DNA from: JBFMAI01 sp040755725
GTDB taxonomy: Bacteria; Planctomycetota; Phycisphaerae; UBA1845; Fen-1342
DNA: 64,000 bases
Assembly: GCA_040755725.1 (NCBI GenBank)
Contig: JBFMAI010000039.1
Coordinates: 1-64,000 of the forward strand
Direction of reading: 5' to 3'
The position numbers were made by a program, and so were the translations under genes. Every line of letters begins with the position of its first letter. The stretch's first letter is position 1. Below the pieces are notes generated by a model that worked only from the letters and a program-made list of their open reading frames with translations, made no database searches and had not been told where the DNA came from. This document shows, one piece after another, positions 9,607 to 17,660 of the stretch.

Positions 9607-12600
9607 CTATTCCTGCTGGTCGCCGCGGGCGCGACGTTTAACCCGCAGCAGGCGCGACGTGTACTCGCTCTCCGAGGTCGTCGCGGGACGTGGCTTCTCG
9701 GGCGGGGCAACGACCGGCTGAGCGGGTCCGGAACCTTCGAGGGCCCGCGTGAGGGCGTCGGGCTCACGCGGCGGGACCGGCGGAGGCGGCGCGGCAAGCT
9801 CCGCCGCCTGCGGCGCGGGCGCCGGCGCGACGGCGTCGCGTGTGCGGTCCTTCACGCCGCGCAACGTGGCCAGCGTCGCGGCGCTGTCGCCGGCGGCCGG
9901 CCGCCCGGCGAGCCCGTGCACGAAGTCGCGCCCCCGTCGCACGACTTCGGCCGGCGAGACGGCGATGCGGCGCACCGCCACGTCGAGAAGGAACAGCAGC
10001 AGCGTCAGCCGGATCAGGTCCTCCCACAGCGGTCGGCGCACCTGCGCCGGCCGGATACTGCCGGCATCGAAGACGGTGTCAGGGTCGCCGAGGTCCAGGA
10101 CGCGGCCACCCGTACGCCGGGCCACATCGGTGAGGCGCTCCGCGTCGTCGCGCAGCGTGCGGTACTCGGGCGAATAGCTCAGGACGACGCCGGTGCGGAG
10201 CACGCCGGTGCGGCCCTCGCCGGCGGGGCCGTAGCCGTAGGCGATGTTGACGAGGTAGGTTCCGGGCGAGTCGAGGGGGAAGGTCGCCTCAAAGCGGTGG
10301 GCCCCGGTGCGTGGTACAGGCAGGTTCTCCGCGGTGAAGTCCGGGCGGACCAGCCGGCCGGCCAGGTTCAGCGAGCCGAGTAGCCGCAGCGGCAAACGTT
10401 CCGCGGACACGACCACGTGACCCTGACCGTCCTTGACGGCGGCCTCCACGTCCAGGTCCGCGGGGTTCCCCGGTCGGCCGGCGTAGCGCACCGCCTGCGT
10501 CCAGAGCTTGCTGAAGCCGGGCCACGCGACCCATTCCGGCCCCCACTTCGGCCACAGGCCGCTGGTAAAGGCGACCACGCGCCCCAGTCCCACAGGCCAG
10601 TGCGCCAGGATCGGGTCGGCCCCGTCCTCCGTCGTCCGCACCAGCGAAGCCTGGGCCAACGGTTTGATCGCCGTCACGACGTAGCCGCGCAACGGCGGAA
10701 TGTCGGCCGGAGCCAGGCCGGCGACGATCTGGTTGTCCACAACGCGGCGCAGGGCGGGGGTAAACGGCTGCTCGACGAGGCCGGAACGACCCGCCAGCAC
10801 CGTCTCGCGGACAAATATCTGCGGCAGCGGCTGGGCGTCGTCAGCCACGTACATCCGCCCCCCGCTGAGCTGCGCGATCCGTTCCAGCAGTTCGCGGTCG
10901 GCGTCGGGTCCGACGGCCACGGAGGAGATGGTGATGCCCGCGGCGCCGCAGCGTCGCGCCAGCGTTTCGAACTCGCCGGGGGCGGACTGGCCGTCCGTGA
11001 GCGCGATGATGTGCTTCAGGTTCGTGGTGACATCAGCCAGGGCGGCGGCCGCATGTACGAGCGCCGGGTACATGTCCGTGCCCCCACCGCTGCCGATCGC
11101 CGCGATGGCCCGCATGATGGCGGCCCTCTGGCCAGCCGGCTGAAGCGGGACGACCCATTCGGCGAGACTATCGAACGCGATCACGCCGACGCGATCGAGC
11201 GGGCCAAGCACCTGAACGGACGCGACGGCGGCCCGCCGTGCCATGTCGAGCTTCTCACCCGCCATCGACCCGGAGCGGTCGATGACGATGACGAGGCTGA
11301 GGCTGAGCAGCTTGAGTCTCTCGCGGCCGGTTTCGACCGGCAGGATTTCTTCCAGGGCCGTGCAGGCGTAGCCGCCGACGCTGAAAGCCTGGTCGCCGCC
11401 GATGACGATCAGGCCGCCGCCCTGGTCGCGGACGTAGGATGCCAGGCCCTGTTGCCGGCGCTCCTGCAAAGCGAAGGCCGACACGTTCGACAACAGGACG
11501 GTGGAGCAGTCGGCCAGGGCGGCCGGGTCTTCCGGCAGCTCATCGACCGACCGCATGTCACACTCGATCCCGCCGCGACGCAGCGCCTCGGCCAGCAGAG
11601 CGGCGGCGGCCTTGTTCACGCCGGTCGAGTCGGCGGCGGTGTCCGCCACGATCAGAACGCGCTCGGCCGCGCCGACGATCGTGAACGCCCGGCCCTCGTT
11701 GTTGTAAGGCAAGGTGTCGGCCTCGGGCGGATCGGCCTGCACGACGGCGCGGAAGCGGTGGACGCCGGGCGAGCGCAGCTCGAACGGGATCGTCAGCCGG
11801 TTGGGGCCCGCGTCGAGGGCGACGAGGCTCCCGGCACCGGGGCCTGCGGCATCGAGCGGGACAAGCTGCTCGTTGTGGTACAGCCGCAGCCGGGCGCCGG
11901 CGGCGACCTGCGAGCGCACGACCAGTTGCAGGTTGATCGCCTCGTCACGCCGTGCGACGGCCGGCGCCGTCAGCGAATCGACGAGCATCTCGGCGGCGTG
12001 GGTGTAACGGAGCGGGACGACATCAATCGGGATCCCCAGCGCGGCACACGTGGCCGCCTCCTCCGCGGCCCGGCCCACGTTCTCGTTACCGTCGGAGAGT
12101 ACGACGAGCCGCCGCGCCGCGTCCGCCGGCAGCAGCGCCAGTCCGAGCCGCAGGGCGGCGGCGACGTTCGTGCGGTGGGGCTCGATCGGCCGGCCGAGTT
12201 GCTCGACGACGAGCGTGGGCCGGGGCACTTGTTCGACGGACGGTCGCCCGTCGAACGCCAGCAGGCCCACGCGGTCCTTGCCCGGGCGCAGGCCGGCGAC
12301 GGACGAGCGGACGAACTCGGCCGCGGCGCGCTGCACGTCGGCCGGCACGCTGTCGGACTGGTCCACCGCGAACACGACCGCCTGATCGTCCACCACACGG
12401 ACCCAATCGGGGCCGGCCAGCGCGACCGACAGCACAAGGATGACCAGGCAGCGCAGACTCACTGCCAGCGGGCGGCGAACGCGCCCCAACCCGGACAATG
12501 ACCGCACACCCAGGACCACAACGAACGGCAGCAGGGCCAGCAGCGCCAGGTACCCCGGCTGCGCGAAATCGACGAACACGGACCAATCGGCGCTCGGCAT
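9607..12600 (-). CDS. Large membrane protein with VWA domains
   Basis: A 997-residue inner-membrane protein of the planctomycete VWA type. Two membrane helices lie at about 12-30 and 45-65 (LALLALLPFVVVLG, LRCLVILVLSVALAG). A first VWA-like domain follows (VFAVDQSDSV...LVVLSDGNENVG). A glutamine-amidotransferase-like segment then precedes a second VWA domain with a complete MIDAS motif DRSGSMAGEK and IALTDGQSAP. A C-terminal helix (LIRLTLLLFLLDVAV) precedes a proline-rich cytoplasmic tail. The ATG at 12600 is preferred; a TTG at 12636 is possible. Related proteins sit near MoxR/BatA-type genes, but none is present here. Function is unknown; MIDAS domains bind a metal and mediate protein contacts. 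Confidence 0.82.
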   Translation of the reverse strand: MPSADWSVFVDFAQPGYLALLALLPFVVVLGVRSLSGLGRVRRPLAVSLRCLVILVLSVALAGPDWVRVVDDQAVVFAVDQSDSVPADVQRAAAEFVRSSVAGLRPGKDRVGLLAFDGRPSVEQVPRPTLVVEQLGRPIEPHRTNVAAALRLGLALLPADAARRLVVLSDGNENVGRAAEEAATCAALGIPIDVVPLRYTHAAEMLVDSLTAPAVARRDEAINLQLVVRSQVAAGARLRLYHNEQLVPLDAAGPGAGSLVALDAGPNRLTIPFELRSPGVHRFRAVVQADPPEADTLPYNNEGRAFTIVGAAERVLIVADTAADSTGVNKAAAALLAEALRRGGIECDMRSVDELPEDPAALADCSTVLLSNVSAFALQERRQQGLASYVRDQGGGLIVIGGDQAFSVGGYACTALEEILPVETGRERLKLLSLSLVIVIDRSGSMAGEKLDMARRAAVASVQVLGPLDRVGVIAFDSLAEWVVPLQPAGQRAAIMRAIAAIGSGGGTDMYPALVHAAAALADVTTNLKHIIALTDGQSAPGEFETLARRCGAAGITISSVAVGPDADRELLERIAQLSGGRMYVADDAQPLPQIFVRETVLAGRSGLVEQPFTPALRRVVDNQIVAGLAPADIPPLRGYVVTAIKPLAQASLVRTTEDGADPILAHWPVGLGRVVAFTSGLWPKWGPEWVAWPGFSKLWTQAVRYAGRPGNPADLDVEAAVKDGQGHVVVSAERLPLRLLGSLNLAGRLVRPDFTAENLPVPRTGAHRFEATFPLDSPGTYLVNIAYGYGPAGEGRTGVLRTGVVLSYSPEYRTLRDDAERLTDVARRTGGRVLDLGDPDTVFDAGSIRPAQVRRPLWEDLIRLTLLLFLLDVAVRRIAVSPAEVVRRGRDFVHGLAGRPAAGDSAATLATLRGVKDRTRDAVAPAPAPQAAELAAPPPPVPPREPDALTRALEGSGPAQPVVAPPEKPRPATTSESEYTSRLLRVKRRARGDQQE

Positions 12601-12678
12601 GAACGCACGGTACGCAGACGCGAGCGGGTTTCGCAACCCCCCTGCCGCCGGGCTTCGCCATCCTGGCAGCGCCGGCAG

Positions 12679-12738
12679 AACCCACTGCGCGCGGGGCGGG
12701 TGGCCGCGCCCCTCGCCCTGGCGTGCGCGGTTCGGGCG
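12679..12738 (+). repeat. Dispersed repeat family 1, copy E (diverged)
   Basis: Recognisable order of AACCCACTGCGCGCGGGGCG, then CCCTGGCGTGCGCGGTTCGG. Both palindromes have decayed relative to copy A. It lies directly before the decayed gene at 12772. Confidence 0.55.
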
Positions 12739-12771
12739 GGCGCCCTGACTGCGTTACTGGGGATGGGGGGT

Positions 12772-13077
12772 ATGACGCGGGGAATGTCCACGGGTGTTCC
12801 ATCGCCTGCGCCGGCCGACGTGGTGCGGCCCGTTCCGCCGCGGTTTTGGTGGCTCAAACGCATCGCGCTGGCGTTGGTGGCGTAGATTGCGGTGCTGACG
12901 GCCGCGCGCCTGGTGCGGGGCTGGGAAGCGGACCGCCGGACGCAGGCGAAGATCGCGGAATACCGCGCCGCCGGCGAGCCGATCCTCATCGAGGACTTCC
13001 AGCGACCGCCGATCCCCGACGACGAAAACGCGGCGGCGCTCTGCAAGCAGGCGTTTCGAGGAATTGAGCAGTACCAG
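12772..13077 (+). pseudogene. Decayed gene for a one-helix membrane protein
   Basis: The reading frame encodes RFWWLKRIALALVA, an in-frame TAG (12883-12885), then in the same frame IAVLTAARLVRGWEADRRTQ and GEPILIEDFQRPPIPDDEN. This is the N-terminal pattern of a common planctomycete protein family: a tryptophan-rich start, one membrane helix, then AxGEPIxxEDF and PIPDxENAA. Two defects are visible. A stop codon splits the membrane helix, and the similarity ends abruptly near 13070, where the convergent gene begins; these proteins are normally several hundred residues. Stop-codon readthrough is possible but would not explain the missing C-terminus. Confidence 0.65.
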
Positions 13078-13824
13078 TCAGGCCACGCTGCCCACGGTGC
13101 CGGCGTGTAGCACCTGCCGAAAACCCCCGTAGACGCGTTTCTGCCACAAGCCAATTGTGAGCCCAACGAGCGGCACCACGACCGCGAAACAGGCCCCGCC
13201 GAGCAGGTACGCCGCCGCACTGCGGACCAGGATCAGCCCCGCCACGAAGAAGGGGAGCGCCAGCGGCAGCCAGGCCAGCACGCCCCAGCCGTAGTAGCTC
13301 AGCGCGATGGCGCGGTTCTGCTGCTCGATGCTGAACCGGCGGGGGTGAAAGAAGTAACTCGCCAGTCCCGGCAGGCCGGCCAACAACACCAGAGCGACGA
13401 CCTGCGCGATCCCCAGCCCAAGCCAAAGGTCCGCCATCGTGACTTGGCTGTAGAGGAGCTTCCATACGGCCCAGGCGAGCGAGCCGGCGACGACCGTCCC
13501 ATAAGCGTGGAGCGTCGTGACCCAGCGGAAAGTCTGCGAGTCGCGGTAGTGGAGCGGGCGGGCCATCTCCGCGGGCAGGCGTTGCGGCCACCGCGTCACC
13601 CACCACACGGTCTTCCAGAACGCCCGGAACCCGCCCACCCCCTGTCGACGGACCCACGGGATGCTCGTCTCGCCGGCCCGCAGCGCCGCCAGCGCGAGGC
13701 CGCACTCCGGGCAGCGGTCGCTGGTCAGTCCGCGCAGGTCGTAGCCGCGGCCGGGGCACAGCAGACCTTCGGGCTGCGGCGGCTGGTCCGCCGGGTCCGC
13801 TTGTGGGAATCGTGCCTCGCTCAC
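13078..13824 (-). CDS. Multi-pass membrane protein with a damaged zinc ribbon
   Basis: A 248-residue protein. The GTG at 13824 has GAGGA at 13832-13836 and is preferred to the ATG at 13851, which lacks a ribosome site. A CGYDLRGL-type ribbon occupies about 20-45, but its first half reads CPGRGYDLRGL, with Arg where the second Cys should be; CPECG in the second half is intact. About four membrane segments follow (VVAGSLAWAVWKLLY, LGLGIAQVVALVLLAGL, LAWLPLALPFFVAGLIL, LLGGACFAVVVPLVGLTIG). It overlaps the end of the decayed gene on the other strand. Function is unknown. Confidence 0.72.
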   Translation of the reverse strand: MSEARFPQADPADQPPQPEGLLCPGRGYDLRGLTSDRCPECGLALAALRAGETSIPWVRRQGVGGFRAFWKTVWWVTRWPQRLPAEMARPLHYRDSQTFRWVTTLHAYGTVVAGSLAWAVWKLLYSQVTMADLWLGLGIAQVVALVLLAGLPGLASYFFHPRRFSIEQQNRAIALSYYGWGVLAWLPLALPFFVAGLILVRSAAAYLLGGACFAVVVPLVGLTIGLWQKRVYGGFRQVLHAGTVGSVA

Positions 13825-13975
13825 GCGGCGGTCCTCGTTGATGGAGCACATCTTGGGGCAACCGAACCCTGGTCACAAGGCGCGCGAAGACTGGGGACGC
13901 TGGAAGTCGTGCAAAGTGACCGCCGGGACAAGGACGGCCGATCGGGGACCCTCCGTTCGCCGAGGGCAGCGACCG

Positions 13976-14036
13976 TCCCCCAACCCCTCCTCGCCACAGC
14001 GAGTCGGCCTCCACGGCGACCTGAGAGGAAGGGGGG
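13976..14036. repeat. Dispersed repeat family 2, copy 2
   Basis: Matches 5591-5650: TCCCCCAACCCCTCC, then GCCACAGCGAGTCGG, then CCACGGCGACCTGAGA, then GGAAGGGGGG. The ends are complementary. Confidence 0.75.
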
Positions 14037-14083
14037 CAGGCGGCGCCTTGCGTATGGCCGCGCGCGATTCGGCGGCGTCCGCG

Positions 14084-14176
14084 GGGAGGGCGAGCCTCCT
14101 GGCGAGGCACGGCTCGGCAGTCCCGGCGCGCCGGCATCGCCCTCCCATGTCGCACGACCGCGGTTGCCCCTTTGGG
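14084..14176 (+). repeat. Dispersed repeat family 3, copy 1
   Basis: A unit of about 90 bp beginning GGAGGGCGAGCCTCC, with the core GGCTCGGCAGTCCCGGC and ending TCGCCCTCCCATGTCGCAC. The ends are complementary. Other copies are at 25600-25704, 49969-50066 and, inverted, 28010-28078. Confidence 0.8.
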
Positions 14177-14210
14177 TAGACCGCTCGGTGCCCAGGCGCT
14201 CGGGCCACCG

Positions 14211-14239
14211 TTGGGGCCGCGGGGCCGATTTGGTAGAAT
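14211..14239 (+). promoter_or_regulatory. Sigma-70-like promoter for the FG-GAP/dockerin gene
   Basis: TTGGGG (14211-14216), a 17-nt spacer, then TAGAAT (14234-14239), about 60 nt before the start codon at 14299. Confidence 0.5.
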
Positions 14240-14298
14240 GCAAGCGCGGCAATAGGTGACGCCGCACAGGGACCCTCATGGTGAGAAGGAGTACGTGA

Positions 14299-15984
14299 AT
14301 GTGCCGTAGAAATGCGCTGGGGGTGCTGGTCGTACTGGGGGTGGCCTGCTGGCCGGCGGGCGCGCTGGCCCAGACGGCGGAGCAAATCACGTTTGCGGAC
14401 ATGGGGGCCGACGTGCCCGGGGCCGCGACGGTCACGCCGTACGGTGGCTGGCTGCCGCCGCAAGGCCTGAGCGATGTGGCCATCCCGCAGATGCCGGGGT
14501 TCCCGACGCAGATGGGCTGCGCGACGACGCTCAAGCCGCAGCGCGGCCTGGTGTTCGCCGATCTCAACGGCGACCGCAAGCTGGAGGTGATCGCGGCAAG
14601 CATCGACAAGAAAGTGTACGCGTGGGACTTCCAGGGGCAGCCGATGCCGGGCTTCCCGGTCACCGTCAACAACTACGTGCAGTATCCGCCGACCGTCGAT
14701 GACATCGACGGCGACGGCGATATGGAAATCGTCGTGCTGACACGGGGGGCGAGCACCGGGGGCCGGCTGTACGTGATTGACCATCTCGGCCAGGTCGTGC
14801 CGCCGTTCCCGATCAGCGTGAACAACGGCAACCTGTTCGTCTGCCCGACGGTGGTGGACCTCGACGGTAACGGTCAGAAGGAGATCATCTTCGGCGAGCG
14901 GGCGTACCCGATCGGGCGCGTCCACGTGTTCCGCCCCGACGGGACCGAGTGGACCACCGGCTGGCCGGTGGCGATGGACCACGTGCCGGCGGCGACGGCG
15001 GCGGTCGGCGATGTGAACCACGACGGGCGGCCGGAGGTCGTCTTCCTGTCCTACAACAGCATCTACGTGCTCGACCTAGACGGCAACTCGCTGCCAGGCT
15101 GGCCGCAGCAGATTCCGAACGCCAACTTCAGCTACCAATCGGCGGCGCTGGCCGACCTGGATCACGACGGGGACCTCGAGATTGTCGTCGGCACGCACGG
15201 CAACGCGCCCGGCTGCTACGTTTTCCACCACGACGGCACGGCCGTCACCGGCTGGCCCAGGCCGTTCGAGGCATGGAGCTACTGCCCGCCCGTCGTGACC
15301 GACCTGGAAAACGACGGCAACTTTGAGGTCATCGACGGGTGGATGGGCGGCGGGGCGGGCGTGCCCGGGCCGGCGTTCTACGTCTGGGCCGCCGACGGCA
15401 CGCCGCGGCCGGGATTCCCGTATATCACCCAGATCGGCGGCGGCAGCGAGGGCGTCATCGTCGCGGCCGACATCAACGGCGACGGTATCAAGGAGATTTT
15501 CGCCGACAGCAACATCAAGGACGGCACCGAGGGGTTCCTCTACGGCGTCGATGCCGCCGGCAACGACCTGCCCGGGTTCCCGCTGCGGCCCGTCGGGCAC
15601 ACCTACATGAGCGGGGCCACCATCGCCGACATCGACGGCGACGGCGATTACGAGATGGGCGTGCTGTCTTATGAGGACACCGTGGTCTGGGTGAATGTGT
15701 ACGACTTGCCGTATACGTACCGACCGACCGGCGGAGAGTGGAAAGCCTACCACGCCCGCAACACGCGCGGCGGGTTGTTCCGCCCGTACCGCGCCGGCGA
15801 CCTGAACTGTGACCACGCGGTCGATTTCGGCGACATCAACCCGTTCGTGCTGGCGTTGACGAACCCGGCGGCGTACGCGACCGCGTTCCCGCTGTGCGAC
15901 GTGATGAACGCTGACATCAATGGCAACGGCTGGGTTGACTTCGGCGACATCAACCCGTTCGTGCGGCTGCTGACCCAGCCGTAA
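14299..15984 (+). CDS. Secreted FG-GAP/VCBS beta-propeller protein with dockerin-like tail
   Basis: A 561-residue exported protein. The signal peptide covers about 1-25 (VLVVLGVACWPAGALAQ). Six or more FG-GAP/VCBS-type repeats follow, each with a calcium-loop pattern such as DLNGDRKLEVI, DIDGDGDMEIV, DLDGNGQKEII, DVNHDGRPEVV and DLDHDGDLEIV, the mark of a calcium-bound beta-propeller. The last ~60 residues carry two dockerin-like loops, DLNCDHAVDFGDINPFV and DINGNGWVDFGDINPFV. The start has GAAGGAG at good spacing and an upstream promoter. The same tail ends the proteins at 30890 and 32330. Probably surface or extracellular; ligand unknown. A strong hairpin follows the stop. Confidence 0.88.
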   Translation: MCRRNALGVLVVLGVACWPAGALAQTAEQITFADMGADVPGAATVTPYGGWLPPQGLSDVAIPQMPGFPTQMGCATTLKPQRGLVFADLNGDRKLEVIAASIDKKVYAWDFQGQPMPGFPVTVNNYVQYPPTVDDIDGDGDMEIVVLTRGASTGGRLYVIDHLGQVVPPFPISVNNGNLFVCPTVVDLDGNGQKEIIFGERAYPIGRVHVFRPDGTEWTTGWPVAMDHVPAATAAVGDVNHDGRPEVVFLSYNSIYVLDLDGNSLPGWPQQIPNANFSYQSAALADLDHDGDLEIVVGTHGNAPGCYVFHHDGTAVTGWPRPFEAWSYCPPVVTDLENDGNFEVIDGWMGGGAGVPGPAFYVWAADGTPRPGFPYITQIGGGSEGVIVAADINGDGIKEIFADSNIKDGTEGFLYGVDAAGNDLPGFPLRPVGHTYMSGATIADIDGDGDYEMGVLSYEDTVVWVNVYDLPYTYRPTGGEWKAYHARNTRGGLFRPYRAGDLNCDHAVDFGDINPFVLALTNPAAYATAFPLCDVMNADINGNGWVDFGDINPFVRLLTQP

Positions 15985-16017
15985 CGGCGGATCGAGGAAC
16001 CGCGCGTGTAACATGGA

Positions 16018-16051
16018 GCGGGGCCCGGGCACTCGCGTGTCCGGGCCCCGC
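16018..16051 (+). terminator. Strong hairpin after the FG-GAP/dockerin gene
   Basis: A 14-bp stem GCGGGGCCCGGGCA / TGTCCGGGCCCCGC with one G-T pair and a 6-nt loop, 34 nt after the stop. No T-run. It lies between convergent genes and could serve both strands. Confidence 0.6.
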
Positions 16052-16144
16052 GCATTGCGCCATGCGTGATGCGACCACCGCGGACCACGCCGTCGCCGGG
16101 CGCCGCGAGGACCCGGGCGCCCGCGCCCGCGTCCGGGACGTTCA

Positions 16145-17650
16145 TCATGAAGGCCGTGGCGCGGCGCGGCCTTGTACGGCGACGCGCGTGAGGCGCTCGA
16201 GGTTATCGCGGCCGGCCGTCAGGCACGCCAAGACCGCGCCGGCCGGCACGGAGCGCGCCGGGCGCTGTTCACCCGCCGCGACGCCCGCCTGCGCCGCAAG
16301 GAACTCCCGGCAGTTCTTCTGACTCTGGCGCATGTTGTGGCGGTATGACAAGTCGGCCACCAGGCCGATCAGCGGCCGGCTACGATGCCAGAGGTTGTGC
16401 CAGGCGCGGCGCAGGATGCTCCACGGCGAGTAGAAGGTGTTGTCGCACGTCTCCATCTCGCCGGCCAGCTCGGCTTGGGAGAACTGCCGATAGCGGGCCA
16501 CCGGGAAAGTCAGCGTGTAGTACCGCCAATCCTCCGGCAGGGTGCGGGCGGCGATGCGGCCCTGCGAACGCAGGTCGTCCCACAAGCGGGTCCCGGGCAG
16601 CGGCGTGAGAAACAGCGTGTTCAGGATGTCCACCCCGTACCGGGTCGCCGTGGCGGCGATGCGCTCGCCGATCCCGGCCGAGTCGGTATCCAGTCCCATG
16701 ATGAACGAACCCACGACGAGGATGCGGTGACGCTGGATGCGACGGACGGCGGCCGCCGGGTCGCGGCCGTTCAGCAGGTTGAACTTCTTGCCGACTTCCT
16801 GAAGGCCGGCGGCGGTCGGCGATTCGAAGCCGATGAACACGCCGACACACCCCGCGCGGGCGGCCAGTGTCAGCAGCTCCTCGTCGTCGGCCATGTTGAT
16901 GGTGACCTGGGCGATCCAGCGCTTGTGCAGGTCGGCCTGGATCAGAGCGCGGAGGAGCTCCTTGGTGCGGGCGAGGTGCGCCCGGCTCGTGCCGATGAAG
17001 TTGTCATCGACCACCAGGACGAGCTTCTCACGAATCAGGCCGAATTCGCGGACCACCTCGGCGATGGGCCGCTGGCGATAGCGGAACCCGCTGAAGGCGG
17101 TGACGCTGCAAAAGCTGCAATTCAGCGGGCAACCGCGGGTGGTCTGGATGGAACCGAAGGCATAATCGCCCGCCAGGAGATCATGGCGCGCGGGGGGCAG
17201 CGCGTTCATCGCGACCCGCGTGCCCGCATAGCGCGGCTGCAAAGTGCCCCGCCGGGCGTCGGCCAGCACCTGGGGCCAGACGGCCTCGGCCTCGCCCGTC
17301 ACCACCGCGTCCACGCGGGCGGCGGCCTCGTCGGCGCACATCGTCGCGTGGATGCCACCCATGACGACCGGCACGCCGCGGTGGCGAAACGCCGCGGCGA
17401 GCTCGTACGCGCGGTGGGCTTGCGAGGTGAACGCCGTCACGCCAACGAGGTCGGGACGCGGCAACTGGTCGTACGCCGGTAAGCGAACGTTCTCATCAAG
17501 AACGGTGACCTGCCACTCGGCGGGCGTCAGCGCCGCGAGGGTCAACAGTCCCAACGGCTTCCACACCCGGTAACGGTTCCAGCGACTCCGCTTGAGGTCC
17601 GTCAGGCCGACGAGCGGATTGCGCGGGTTAATCAGATAAAGTTGAATGAT
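16145..17650 (-). CDS. Radical SAM protein with B12-binding-type N-terminus (1)
   Basis: About 500 residues. The N-terminal part (IIQLYLINPRNPLVGLTDL...VTVLDENV...VGVTAFTSQAHRAYELA...VVMGGIHATM) is a cobalamin-binding-type Rossmann fold. The radical SAM core follows, with cluster motif CPLNCSFC (about residue 190) and the downstream DDNFIG and GFESP motifs. A DUF4070-like tail with DWRYYTL is probable. The enzyme would cleave S-adenosylmethionine for an unknown modification or methylation. No ATG, GTG or TTG lies at the conserved beginning: after the upstream stop the strand reads AAGGACCACC, then ATC ATT, so a rare ATC (17650) or ATT (17647) start is likely. The 10-nt gap to the upstream radical SAM gene indicates an operon. 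Confidence 0.78.
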   Translation of the reverse strand: MIQLYLINPRNPLVGLTDLKRSRWNRYRVWKPLGLLTLAALTPAEWQVTVLDENVRLPAYDQLPRPDLVGVTAFTSQAHRAYELAAAFRHRGVPVVMGGIHATMCADEAAARVDAVVTGEAEAVWPQVLADARRGTLQPRYAGTRVAMNALPPARHDLLAGDYAFGSIQTTRGCPLNCSFCSVTAFSGFRYRQRPIAEVVREFGLIREKLVLVVDDNFIGTSRAHLARTKELLRALIQADLHKRWIAQVTINMADDEELLTLAARAGCVGVFIGFESPTAAGLQEVGKKFNLLNGRDPAAAVRRIQRHRILVVGSFIMGLDTDSAGIGERIAATATRYGVDILNTLFLTPLPGTRLWDDLRSQGRIAARTLPEDWRYYTLTFPVARYRQFSQAELAGEMETCDNTFYSPWSILRRAWHNLWHRSRPLIGLVADLSYRHNMRQSQKNCREFLAAQAGVAAGEQRPARSVPAGAVLACLTAGRDNLERLTRVAVQGRAAPRPS

Positions 17651-17660
17651 GGTGGTCCTT

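Larger units (their letters stand above)
13825..14298. other. Intergenic gap carrying two repeats and a promoter
   Basis: No gene is supported. It holds a family-2 copy (13976-14036), a family-3 copy (14084-14176) and a sigma-70-like promoter (14211-14239) for the downstream secreted protein. Open frames across the repeats are shadows. Confidence 0.55.

Noticed and set aside
10417..12501. 694-codon open frame on the plus strand inside the VWA gene
   Set aside because: It is antisense to a protein with complete MIDAS motifs and membrane segments. The composition is Arg/Gly/His-rich, as expected for a GC shadow.
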